Assembly (NCBI GenBank): GCA_037157565.1
Contig: JAZHRO010000026.1
Span: forward strand, 36,330,501 to 36,394,500
Direction: 5' to 3'
DNA: 64,000 bases
From: Thalassia testudinum
Taxonomy: Eukaryota > Streptophyta > Magnoliopsida > Alismatales > Hydrocharitaceae
Position 1 is the first letter of the stretch, and every line of letters begins with the position of its first letter. The notes under the pieces were generated by a model. It saw nothing but the letters and a program-made list of their open reading frames with translations, ran no database searches and was not told the origin of the DNA. Of the stretch, positions 1 to 10,921 are shown piece after piece. The translations under genes were made by a program, and so were the position numbers.

Positions 1-888
1 TATAAATATGCTCCTAACTTCATGGATTTAAGGGTGAATTTAGAGAGGAAATTTAGTAGAAAAAATTACGTTAGGAAGAGGAGATGGAATCGAAGATCGT
101 TGTGCCTTCCGATCTTGATGTTCAACGATCTAGTGAAGCATGTAAGGAAGATGGATGTGTTGGAACATTGTTCCACTTCAACCTAATTTTCTATGTTAAC
201 AAAACTCCTTATTTTTAATATTTGCAAATTAGTGTTGTTGCAATATTTAGGTGATGATATGCGATGAAAATTACGTGGAAATGAAAATGACAAAGCTTGA
301 AGAAGAAATCAAAACTAGATGAGATTCAAGAGCTACTTTTTCTTTTTACTTTTTTAGATTGTGTGCCTGCTAACCAGTAATATAATCAGTGATATAAAAT
401 AATAATCTAGAGATAAGTTTAGGACTTACAAAATTCATAATCACTCTTCAAAGGATATGTAATATTGCAAGTGCGATTTCACCATTTTCGATTTTACAAA
501 ACAATAGTCTTTTTCTGAAGAGAATCTTTCATCAGTAATTTCAAACCAAGTAAATCAAAGTCAAAAATGGTACTTGCTCAATTGCTTACAAATACCGGTA
601 CTTAAGTTTAGTATTGGTACATGTCAGTTACAAGTTTGGGGTTCTTGTTCAAATTTAAAGAACTAAACTTATACCTAACAAGTACCGATACTAAGGTTTA
701 GTACCGGTACACATCAATTACAGATTTGAGATTTGACTTTTTGGAACCCTTGGCAAACCTAGATCTAACAAGTACCAATACTAAAACTTAGTACTAGTAC
801 CCATGGGATACAAGTTCTGTCCAAATGAACTTGCCTAGCAAACCCTTATGTAGAATTAATAATACTAAGTCTTAGTATTGGTACACAT
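1..888. repeat. Left flank, probable U3 remnant of an older Sirevirus-type LTR
   Basis: No gene is seen. From about 575 to 885 the sequence carries spaced copies of TACCGGTAC and decayed forms (TACCGATAC, TACTAGTAC), the motif that fills the U3 of the Sirevirus starting at 889. The flank beyond 26814 has the same kind of motifs, so the younger element probably landed inside the U3 of a related older LTR. A matching 5-bp duplication is not visible (CACAT left, AATCC right), so this is inference. Positions 1-540 are AT-rich with nothing recognisable. Confidence 0.45.
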
Positions 889-2224
889 TGTTAGAACCTA
901 GTTTCATTTTTTTTCTATGTTTTGGTGTTAACAAATTCATTTTTAAATCTAATGTGTTTATGAAATATTACAGGTCAAAAGAATCTATGGATGAAAGCAA
1001 CAAGATTGCATATAAAGGAAGAAGATTAGAAGACTAGTTTTTGTTGTATTAATTGTTTTCTAGAATCTTTATACGTCTCCTAACAAGTAAAACAAAATCT
1101 AAAAGTTAAAATCAAAGTAGAGATAATTAGAGTTCAGAAAATCATTCATTCACTTGTTTCAAAACTCAAAATCGATTTTTTCAAAATCAAGTCATTTAGA
1201 GTAGGCTGGATCTCTCTAAAAATTGATTTACACTTACAAAATGTGGTACTTGTAACAAGTACCGATACTGGTCATAAGTACCGATACATGCTAGGCACAG
1301 GTTTGGGCCTAAGTCCCAAACTGTGAACAACAAGTACCAGTACTCATCGTGAGTACCGGTACAAAGTGGTCACAGTTTGTGCACTTGGTACTTGCCTGGA
1401 CCTTACAAGTACCGGTACTAATCACTAGTACCAGTACATGTAGGTCACTAATCCAAATCTGTGAGTCACAAGTACCGGTACTCATCATGAGTATCGGTAC
1501 CTGGTGATTTAGTTGGGTTGACTATAACCAGTCAATACCGGTACCTAAAGTTTAGTACAGGTACTAACTAACCGTTGTGATCAATCTGAACGGCTATTTT
1601 GCAACTAAATCTATCCTTAATCTTCCCAAATTACCCCTAACGGCCAGTAAACGTAGGGAAGGTGCCTAGTGGGTTATATAAGCACTTCTTAAGTGTCTTT
1701 TGTGCCTACTACGAAGCAAAAAAAATTCTATCTTTTCTACACCTTCATTTCTCAAATTACTAGCTGCAAAAGAGCTTGTGTTGTTACAATTCTCTCAAGC
1801 CCATTCTCCACTTGCAACAAGTCTTCAAGGCGATCGTGTTCTTCTCTGAAAAATTCATTTATTTTACACATTAATTTTCTCGTTAGATTAATTTACATAC
1901 TCAAATTAAGCAATATAATTGTTGGAGACTTAGAGATTAATTGTAAGCTTTTATTTGTATTTTGCTTACACCTGTATCTTTATTTCTTTTCAATATTTTG
2001 TAATGGGTTGAGGTAACCCGTTAATTGCCTCAAATTTTAGTAAATTGATTCCCTCCGGATTGAGGGAATTGAGTTAAAAATCCTAAGTCGGGAGACTTAG
2101 GTAGTGGAGTACCCAAGTGAGGGGAACCACTATATATCTTGTGCATTTTGTGGTTTGTTTTGTCTTGCAAATTTCTTTTTACCACACTATTCATCCCCAA
2201 ATTCTAGTGTGCTTGTGATTTATA
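889..2224 (+). repeat. 5' LTR of the Sirevirus
   Basis: It matches 25483-26814 almost throughout, from TGTT(A/G)GAACC to the end GTGCTTGTGATTTA(T/C)A. U3 (about 1240-1570) is packed with GTACCGGTAC palindromes and one-base variants. A TATA box follows at 1675-1682. The transcribed part includes the conserved block around 2000-2130 with GGGTTGAGGTAACCCG. A 107-codon ORF across 1693-2016 is an LTR artefact, mirrored in the other LTR. Confidence 0.92.
1675..1682 (+). promoter_or_regulatory. TATA box of the Sirevirus 5' LTR
   Basis: TATATAAG sits just after the palindrome array and about 550 bp before the primer site. The same box is kept in the 3' LTR at 26266-26272. Its place fits a U3 promoter, with transcription starting about 30 bp downstream. 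Confidence 0.6.
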
Positions 2225-2226
2225 GG

Positions 2227-2238
2227 TGGTATCAGAGT
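2227..2238 (+). other. Primer binding site, initiator Met tRNA
   Basis: TGGTATCAGAGT lies two bases after the LTR end and matches the plant copia consensus TGGTATCAGAGC except at the last base. This fixes the direction of the element and the 3' edge of the 5' LTR. Confidence 0.85.
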
Positions 2239-2276
2239 ATGTTGAGAATAGAAGAAGTAACCATTGTCTTTTCACA

Positions 2277-3643
2277 ATGGCATCTCCAGTCAAGCGCACC
2301 GAAGGACAGTCATCCACACGTCCTCCCTACTTTGATGGGACAGACTATGGATACTGGAAGATGGGGATACAAATCTTCCTCAAGGCCATGGATGAGGACT
2401 CATGGACGCTTATCTAAGAGAAGTAAATGGATCCGAAGCCGCAGGAAGGTGTTGTTTGGACTACAGAACAAAAGAAAAGGATTGCGGGAAATGCGAAAGC
2501 GATGAATGCACTCTATTGTGCGTTATCAAGGGAAGAGTTTAACCATATCTCCGCATGCGAGTCTGCATACGAGATATGAAACATGTTGCAAGTTACCTAC
2601 GAAGGTACGAGTAAGGTAAAAGAAACACATATTTCTATTCTAATAGAAAATAATGAGTGTTTCAGGATGCAGAAAGGTGAAACAATCAAAGGAATGTACA
2701 GAAGATTTGGAGGGATCATAAATCCAATGAAGAACCTTGGAGTCAAGCTGAAGGAGGAGTAGCTTGTAAGGAAGATCTTGAGATCCCTTACAAGCGATTG
2801 GTCTCCAAAGACCACAACCATCGAAGAGGCGAAAGATCTGCTACTCTCTCCTTGGATGACTTGATTGGAAGTCTCATGGCATATGAAGTCCAATTGGAAA
2901 ATAAGAAGAAGATTGAAGAAAAATCAATAAGCAAGAAGAAGGATTTTGCTTTTAAAGCTATGAAGGAGGAGTCGGACCTCGATGATTCCAACTCCGATGA
3001 AGAAGAGGAGCTTGCTCTTCTAACGAGAAGATTCAGAAGATTCATTCGAAAATAAGGTAAGAAAGTAAATAAATTTACAAATGACATTATTTGTTTTGAG
3101 TGAAAGAAGAAGGGGTACGTACGGAAGGATTGTCCAATGATCAAAAAGAAGAAGGAAGAAAAGAAGACAGACAAAGAACTCGATCGGAAGAAGAAGATTT
3201 CAATAAAGGTATACAAGGCGACTTGAGATGATAGTGATTCTGACACGGAATCATCTTCTGAGGAATCTGAAGAAACAGAAGTTGCACATCTCTATTTAAT
3301 GGCAAACAACGATAGTTCAGAAAATGAGTTAGAATCTGAAGTCACTTTTAATGAGTTATTACAAGCATATGAAGACTTGTATCATAAAGCTAGGTTAATT
3401 AAAAAGGAAAATAAGGTCTTGCATGACAATTATAAAACCTTAGAAATAGAGAAAGCTTATTTAGAAATAGAACTAGAAATGTCAAAAGAAACTAATAATC
3501 AATTGCATGCTAACATAGTAGAATTAGAAGATATTTATGAACATTTTGATGATACTTTGAATAATCTAAAAATAACAACTAGGTTGACTACAGAATTTTG
3601 TAATAATTTAAAAGCCAAGTTCAATAATAAAAAGAACACTTAA
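2277..3643 (+). pseudogene. Sirevirus Gag, broken
   Basis: The start ATG at 2277 opens a reading frame with the copia Gag core PPYFDGTDYGYWK. The same frame runs on through NALYCALSREEF and SDWSPKTTTIEEAKDL, with stops at about 2415, 2424, 2577 and 2760. It then shifts near 2845 to the frame holding LDDLIGSLMAYEV. A single zinc knuckle at about 3092-3133 (CFE..KKKGY...DC) has lost its second Cys to a stop, and its His is Tyr. The last part (3299-3643) is a Lys/Glu/Leu-rich predicted coiled coil of about 110 residues, a feature of Sirevirus Gag. Gag would coat the genomic RNA in cytoplasmic particles. This copy cannot make a full protein. Confidence 0.85.
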
Positions 3644-3779
3644 AATAAATCACATGCACCTAGACATGCATGGATTTATCAAAAGGTCAAGAATCCTAAA
3701 AATTATAGATCTAACACTAAAGTGATCTGTAAACCTAAGGATTTGAAGGGTACTAACAATCAAGGACCCAAAAGAAAAT

Positions 3780-5250
3780 GGGTACCTAAAATAGCTTCAA
3801 TAAACTGTTTTGCAGGTTAAGAAGGACAAATGGATCCTAGACAGCGGGTGTTCCAAGCACATGACGGGAAACTCTGACCTCTTTATCAAGTGGACCGGAA
3901 TCGAAGATGGAGGACACGTCAAGTTGGGCGACAACAAACGTTGTCACATTATTAGTGAAGGTATAATAGGTAATTCTTCTAAGCAAGTACGTAATGTTCT
4001 ATTAGTAAAAAATTTAAAACATAACCTGCTCAGTGTTAGTCAAATATGTGATAATGGATGTGATGTTTTGTTTACTAAAATTGGATTTAAAATATTAAAA
4101 GAAGGAACAAATATGATTTTAATTGAAGGCTTTAGATATGAAAATATCTATGCTTTTCATTTTTCACAAGAGAAATTTGCAAAATATCTGCTTGCCTCCC
4201 ATGTTGAAGTAGATATTTGGCATCATAGGCTAGGTCACATTAATCACAAACATCTTAATAGGTTAGCCAAAAATGAGTTAGTAAGGGGCTTACCCAAACT
4301 AACTTATAAAAAGGATGTTTTGTGCAAATCTTGTGAACTCGGAAAAATGCACAAAGTTTCTTTTAAACCTAAAGACTTAGTTTCAATAACACGACCTTTA
4401 GAATTGTTACATCTTGATTTGTTTGGACCAACACGATTTGAGAGTCTAAATGGATCAAGATTTTGCCTAGTTACTGTTGATGACTGCTCTAGGTTCACTT
4501 GGGTCATCTTCTTGAAACATAAGGATGACTCATTTGATTCCTCCTAAGTCTTGCTCGAAGACTTCAAAAGGAAAAATCATCCTCTATTCTTAGACTTAGG
4601 ACTGATCATGGGGGTGAATTTGAAAATGAAAAATTTTCAAGTTTTTATGTTAATTCTGGCATAACCCATGAATTTTCATTTCCTCGGGCACCATCTTAAA
4701 ATGATGTTATAGAGCATAAGAATTGCACTCTATAAGAATGCGCCCGAACCTTGCTCTTGGAGTCTGGGCTTCACAAATATTTCTGGGCAGAAGCCATTAA
4801 TATGGCATGTTATGTTCTTAATAGAACTCTCTTAAGGCTTATTATTAAGAAAACTCCATATGAGTTTTATTATTAGAAGTCCCCTAGGATTTCATATTTT
4901 AGGATGTTTAGAAGTTGATGTTATTTATTAAACACCCGTGATCGACTTGATAAGTTTGATGCTAAAGGTGATGAAGGCATTTTTATTGCTTATTCAACAA
5001 GAAGCAAAGCTTATCGAGTCTTTAATAAAAGAACTTTTGTTATAGAAGAATCCCTGCATGTTTCATTTGATGAAACAAACATAGGTGAACTTGAACCAAA
5101 TCATTTAGATTCTGATGATAAAGATACCCCCTTCGTCGATGTATCAAAAAATAGAAGATACACGACATGTACATGATCTTCCAAAAGAATGGGTACACCA
5201 TAAAGATCATCCTCATGAACAAATCATAGGTGATATTGAACAAGGTGTAA
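3780..5250 (+). pseudogene. Copia protease, GAG-pre-integrase and integrase, broken by frameshift and insertion
   Basis: The aspartic protease motif WILDSGCSKHMTG lies near 3828-3866. The integrase zinc-finger region follows (WHHRLGHINH then LCKSCELGKMHK, about 4217-4350). The integrase core starts at LLHLDLFGP (first catalytic Asp). A frameshift near 4545-4565 moves the frame, after which RTDHGGEF (second Asp) and NDVIEHKN (Glu) can still be read, with internal stops. The linker towards RT follows (DRLDKFDAKGDEGIFIAYS, near 4940-4990). The coding sequence halts at 5255, where solo LTR 5256-10823 entered, and resumes at 10829. Integrase would insert the cDNA. This copy is inactive. Confidence 0.87.
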
Positions 5251-5255
5251 AAACC

Positions 5256-8200
5256 TGTAAAGACCCATTTTGTCCTGAGCCTTTTAAGACGTCTGCACTG
5301 TCGGTCAGATGTCTGGACACCTTTTGTTACGACCCGATTCCTGAATCCCTACGAGACACGAGAATCGAACCAACTCGACTGATCCCAAGACCCAATCGTC
5401 CAACGAGAAAGTAACCAAAAGAACAGTAAAATAAACCACATTCATCATGCATGTAACTAACAGTAACAAAAGTACAGCAGAAAAGAAAAGAACTACTACA
5501 GTACAACCACCACAACAATAGAGAATTTAAACAGGTACATAAACATGATGCTTACAATAAAAGAGTACAAGTGTAACAGGATATACTCACTACAACAGAA
5601 AAATGGTACAGTAGGTACAACACAAGTAGAACTACTGGGCTCTACTAGGCTCAGCACCCTCCGCAGCCACAAGCTCTGGCTGCTCAACACCTGGTCCTGA
5701 AAAGGTGACAAAGGTGACACGTCAGCGAAACCCTGAGTAGAGTGGCAACCAGCTAGCTAAGAAAAACAGTAAAGGTGGATAAGTAGCTGTTGTTTTTAGT
5801 TTCTTTCTTTATTCCTCTATTTACTCATTCTCGAATTATTTCTCATATCTTTCTCTTGATCTCGAATGTTCCTCGTAGGAACGATCTTAATTGTAGTCTT
5901 TTCTGAAAAGTAGAAGTAGCACGTGGTGCTCTCCTGGCACGTGGTGCTCTCCTGGCTGGGAGAGTCCCCCGTGGTGGTCCTACCCTCAGTCAACCACCCC
6001 AAGGTCGCTGACAAACGTAACGGTGACTATGACACGCGCGATAAACGCACGGGTAGAGACCCCGCACTGGCACGCGGTCAATCGTTTCCGTTAACGGGTG
6101 CGCCCCAAAGCACAGCACGGAACCAGTATAGGGCAGAGCCCCCTCAATAACAAGGGTACAGCCCCTCCACAGTAACCAAACAGGGGTCTTGCCCCTCCAC
6201 AATCCGTGCACCCTCGCCTGACTACCCTGGTTTGCCTAGTGGGCCTAACAAGTCGGTGTAGGACGGCTAGCAGAACCCCAGGGCCCGTGGGGTGGCTAGC
6301 ACTCTCCCTACACTAGTAGCTCTCCCCGGTACTATGTACGCGAGGGCCAAAAGTCGGTACAAAGTGGCCAGACCTAACCCCGGGTCCCTGGGGTGGCTAG
6401 CTCCGCTCTACACTAAACAGGGGGGCAGTCGCTCTCCTTGGTACACCCTACCCAAGGGCCAGCTCACTTCCCCAATTTCATTCCATTTACCTCTCAGAAG
6501 CTCTACTCCTAATTCCCCGTAGGGTTCATGCTCATATTTCTTTAACCAAGCCAATTTAGGTTTCATCATTTCAGCTTTATTTTCATATAGCCCATGTTCC
6601 TAACAGTTAATATTCATTCATATACAAGTAGCTGTTATCCAATTTCAGGCAATTATCATTGTTCGATCTACTTTTCCCAGACTGCAATTCATGTATTCAC
6701 GACATTCGTTTCAGTGTTTCTGTTCCTAAGATTCATGCCACACCCTAGGATCTATCATTCAGTCTAGTTTTCAAGCCCTAGGATTCATGCTATATCCTAG
6801 GATCCATCATTCAATCTAGTTTTCCAGTCCTAGGATTCATGCCATACCCTAGGATCTATCATTTATCTCAAAGGTGCATTAATGTTGGTAAAAATCTAAG
6901 GGGAGCCACTCTACCCGCAAAATCGGGAGTAATGGGGGCATGATCGGCAGGTCCGCGTGCCTCCGCAACCCCCAAAGCCGCAATAGAACGAGGTCCTAAC
7001 ACAAGTATAAGTTACAAGGAACCACTCAGAACAAGATACAAGTACTTTAAACAAGTAAAGGAACTAATTCTGAGAAGAACGAAATTTTAAATGCGGAAAT
7101 CAGACTTCAAATGGACCCTAAACAGGTCAAAAACGACAACTCTGCCCCAAATCAGACGTTTGGAACACCTTCCAGACGTTTTAAACGATGGTTCAGATCA
7201 TACCTCACTTCTGCGCTACTCTTCAGACATCCAGGATCCCGCTGAACCATCTGGACCTAGTTCCAGACGTCCGACTATCACTCTAGACGTCTGGAGACCC
7301 TCCCCGCCGTCTGGTGTTGTGCCCAGACGTCTGATTTGTGTGGGAGGGCGTGTCCTTGCACCTTCCCGAATGAAACATGCACCCGTACGTAAACGATCTC
7401 AACACGGCACGTCTCAGGGTTTTCGGCGGAACGGCCTGCATGGCCGCATCCGCAAAAAGGAGGAAGATGAGGAATATAGTACCTTTCGGACGTCTGGATC
7501 TTCCTCCAGACGTCTCCCGCGTCGTCTGGACGTAGGTCCAGACATCTGATTCTGGAAAAATTTCCCAGAATCAGGATCTCCTCGCCTTCCGCCTGCTGCG
7601 CACGGCCGAGCCACGCCACGCTCGCCCGCCTGCTGCCTGAGCTACAGCAGCACCGGGGTAACTTCCCCAGCACCCCGCTCCCGCTGTGCGCCCGTCAGCC
7701 GGCCCTGGGCTGCTCCGGCGAGCTCGCTCTCTCTTCCTCACGCGCTCTACCTCTTCACCCCCTCGCTGCACCTCCTCCTCCCCACGCGCACCTGGAAGCA
7801 GCTGCTACCCTCTCTCTCTCACTCTCATGCTAACTGGAAGAAGAAGGAGGAGATGGTGGAGTGGTGGTGAGGGAGAGGGAAGGGAGGAAGAGAGTATTTG
7901 AAGGCGTTGGGGAGAGAGAAAAGAAAAGGAGAAACGCCTGCAGGTCGGCGGGCACAGTTTGCGCGCGCACGTGCGCAGACTTGCAATCGTACGCCACAAA
8001 AATTTAATTCCAGACGTCTGGGATGGCGTACAAACGTCTAACCAGACGTCTGGACCAACTCCCAGATGTCTTAAAAAGCGTTTGATGTCTTGGGTCTTAA
8101 CACCTTCCTAAACGTCTGGAAATTGAAATTTTTGTGCAAGCCTTCGTGCCTGCGCACGGGCGGCGCGCAGACAATACACTCCTTTTCCTTCCCTTTTCTT

Positions 8201-10823
8201 CTTCCTCCTCATACGAACCTAACGCTTCCTTTATAAACCCCCCTTCCCCCTCTCTCGTTCTCCCCACTCCAGCCACCTTCTCCTTTCCGCTCCACCCCAA
8301 CGAGAGGAGCTAGCGAGAGAGAGAGAGAGCGAGAGCGGCGATGAGGAGAGGCGGCATGAGGAGAGGAGGAGGAGTTGAGCTCGTGTGGGAGCTCACCAGA
8401 GGGCGCACGGCAGGAGCAGCGCATGCGGGAGGAGTGTTTCAGGGAAGTCATCCCTGACACTACTGCAGCCGGAGCTGCAGGCGAGGAGGCGAGTTGCGGC
8501 TGCATGCGGCGAGAGCGAGCGAGAGCAAGTTCTAGTTTTGGATTTTCCCTAGAATCAGACGTCTGGAGTGACGTCCAGACGACGGAGCGGACATCTGGGG
8601 TCGATTCCAGATGTCTAAGGACGGATCTTCGCGAAGGTACGTTCCCTTTGTGGATACAGCCATGCATGCCGCTCCGCAGCTACGCTTTGTGTGGATATAT
8701 TGAGAAGATTTTGTTGTCGCGTGCAGGATTTGCTTTGGGAAGGTGCGGGGCATGCCCTTCTACGCATTTCAGATGTCTGGGCAGGTCACCAGACGACTGG
8801 AGGCACTCCCAAACGTCCGGAGAGGAGGTCGGACGTCTGGAGCTGGGTCCAGATGATCTAGGAGAGATCCCGGATGTCTGAGGTCGATGCAGAGCCTGAG
8901 GTGCGTTTCTGGACACTTTTAAGACATCTGGACATTGTGTCAGATGTCTGATTTGAGTCAGTAACCCTATTTTTGACCCGTTTAAGGTCCATTTGAGGTC
9001 CATTTTACGCAAACAAGATACCGATGTTTTCCTTGCGAGTTCCTCTACTTATTAGAAGGCTTTCTATACTGTTCTGAATATTCCATTGTGATTGTTCTTT
9101 GTTATAGGACTTCGTTCCATTGCAGGTTCGGGACTTGCTAAGGCGTATGAGCCTGCCGTTCGAGCCCCCAAGACTCCTAGGTTGACTAGTAGAGTGGCTT
9201 CCCCTAATTTAATTATAAATCTGAATGCATGTATGGAATGAATGAGTAGAACCAAAGGCATGAATCCTTGGACAAGAAGTAATTGAAATGTCTGTATGCG
9301 TGATTAAATTGCAGTCTTGAATGAGTAGACAGAAATGTTAGCAACTGCCTGTAAATGAACAAAAGCTGCCTGTGAATTATGAATTACCTGTGCTAGTTAA
9401 CAGTAACATGTGACCTTACCTATTGTATACATTAAATGATATAATACGAGCTGCATGTATATAATCTGAGAATGGAAATGTGAATGAATGAAATACGAGC
9501 TGCATGTGCATAACCTGAGAAGGGAAATGTGAATGAATGAAACACGAGCTGCATGTGTATAACCTGAGAATGGAAATGTGAATGATGAAACATGGTATGG
9601 AATGGCATGAGAAATATGAGCATGAACCCTACGGGGAATTAGGAGTAAAGCTCCTGGAACAAATGGAATGGATCTAGAAATGTGAGTGGGGAAGTGTGCT
9701 GGACCTTGAGTATGGAGTACCAAGGAGAGCGGCTGTCCCCTGTTTAGTGTAGAGCGGAGCTAGTCGCCCTTAGGTTGGGACCCGGGATTAGGATTGGCCA
9801 CTTTACACCGACTTCTTGGCCCTCATGTACATTGTACAGGGGAGAGCTACTAGTGTAGGGAGAAAGCTAGCCACCCCATGGAGCCCAGGATTCAGCTAGC
9901 CACCCTACGTCGACTTGTTAGGCCCACTAGACAAACTAGGGTAGTCGAGCGAGGGTGCGCGGACTGTGGAGGGGTAGGACCCCTATTTGGTTCTTAGGGT
10001 CTAGACCCTTATTACTGAGAGGGCTAGGCCCTATACTGTTCTGTGCTGTACTTTGGGCGCACCCATTAGCAGAAACGACTGACCGCGTGCTAGTATGGGG
10101 TAGCTACCCGTGCGCTTATTGCGAGTGCCATAGTCACCGTTACGTCTGTCCGTGACCTTGGGGTGGTTGACTGGGTGTAGGATCACCACGGGGACTCTCC
10201 CGGCCAAGAGAGTTCCACGTGTGCCTTCTACTCTTCAGAAAAGACTGCAATCAAGATCGTTCCCACAAGGAACATTCGAGATCAAGAAAGAGATTTGGAA
10301 AATATATAAACCAATGGGTGAAAAGGAATAACTTGTAAATTAAAGAATTGGAATAGATAGTTACCTATTAACTTTACTACTTTAGTTAGTTGGTTGTACT
10401 ATACTCAGCGTTCGCTGACTTTGTGTACTCATAACCCTTTTCAAGTCCAGGTGTTGAGCAGCCCGAGTCTACGGCTACAGAGGGTGTTGGGCCCAGTAGA
10501 GCCCAGTAGTTGTAGTTCTCTGTTGTTGTACATTTTTGTTGTAGTGAGTTCAGACTCCTGTACTTTTACGTTCTGTACCTTTACATTTCTGTACCTTTAC
10601 GTTTCTATACTTTGATATTATTTTACGATTGTGGTGGTAATATGTACTGTAGCAGCTTTTACTTTCCTTACTGCTGTACTCTTTTACTGTTAGTTGCTTA
10701 GTATAGTGAATGTGGTTTACTTTCCTGCTTTTTGATTATTTCTTGTTGGATGACTAAGTCTTGGGATCAGTCGAGTCGAGCCAATCTCAGGTTCTGTAGG
10801 GATTCGGGAACCGGGTCGTAACA
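5256..10823 (+). mobile_element. Solo LTR (2.7-kb family, copy 2), itself interrupted
   Basis: The LTR begins TGTAAAGACCC at 5256 and ends GGGTCGTAACA at 10823. AAACC duplicates flank it at 5251-5255 and 10824-10828. Only about 69 bases of its left end are seen before an inverted sister LTR intervenes (5325-8102). The body resumes at 8103 with the duplicated target CCTTC. It holds decayed CCAGACGTCTGG copies, a CT/GA microsatellite near 8160-8350, a TATA-like TTTATAAA near 8230 and the conserved GC-rich block 9720-10300. No internal gag-pol is present, so unequal recombination has removed it. The ORF 8375-8881 shows no recognisable protein feature. Confidence 0.87.
5325..8102 (-). mobile_element. 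Solo LTR (2.7-kb family, copy 1), inverted inside copy 2
   Basis: On the minus strand it begins TGTTAAGACCC at 8102 and ends GGGTCGTAACA at 5325. The flanks are CCTTT (5320-5324) and CCTTC (8103-8107), a duplication with one mismatch. Read in reverse it follows the family order: AGACGTCTGG array (about 7080-8090), palindrome around GATTCTGG/CCAGAATC (7546-7574), GC-rich block with three hairpins (6131-6195) and the conserved end. ORFs in both strands across 7091-7901 are GC-rich, overlap each other and resemble no protein family. Confidence 0.87.
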
Positions 10824-10828
10824 AAACC

Positions 10829-10921
10829 CGATCTCACTTTAGAGTTGATTTTGTCCTTAATGCCTTTGTTTCACAACTTAAACCCAAAAAAGTTGATGAG
10901 GCATTAAAGGATGAATCATGG
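10829..10921 (+). pseudogene. Fragment of copia RT N-terminal linker, between two insertions
   Basis: These 93 bases continue the pol frame that stopped at 5255. They encode the RT lead-in with KPKKVDEALKDESW, the usual context just before the copia RT domain. They are bounded by the AAACC duplicate on the left and the CATGG duplicate (10917-10921) on the right, where the non-autonomous element entered. The frame continues at 18883. Confidence 0.85.

Noticed and set aside
1693..2016. 107-codon ORF, also present at 26253-26615
   Set aside because: Present in both LTRs of the Sirevirus downstream of the TATA box. It is hydrophobic and biased with no known domain.
7091..8881. ORFs of 110-168 codons in both directions
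   Set aside because: They fall in solo LTRs, show no family motif and come from palindromic AGACGTCT arrays that read open on both strands.
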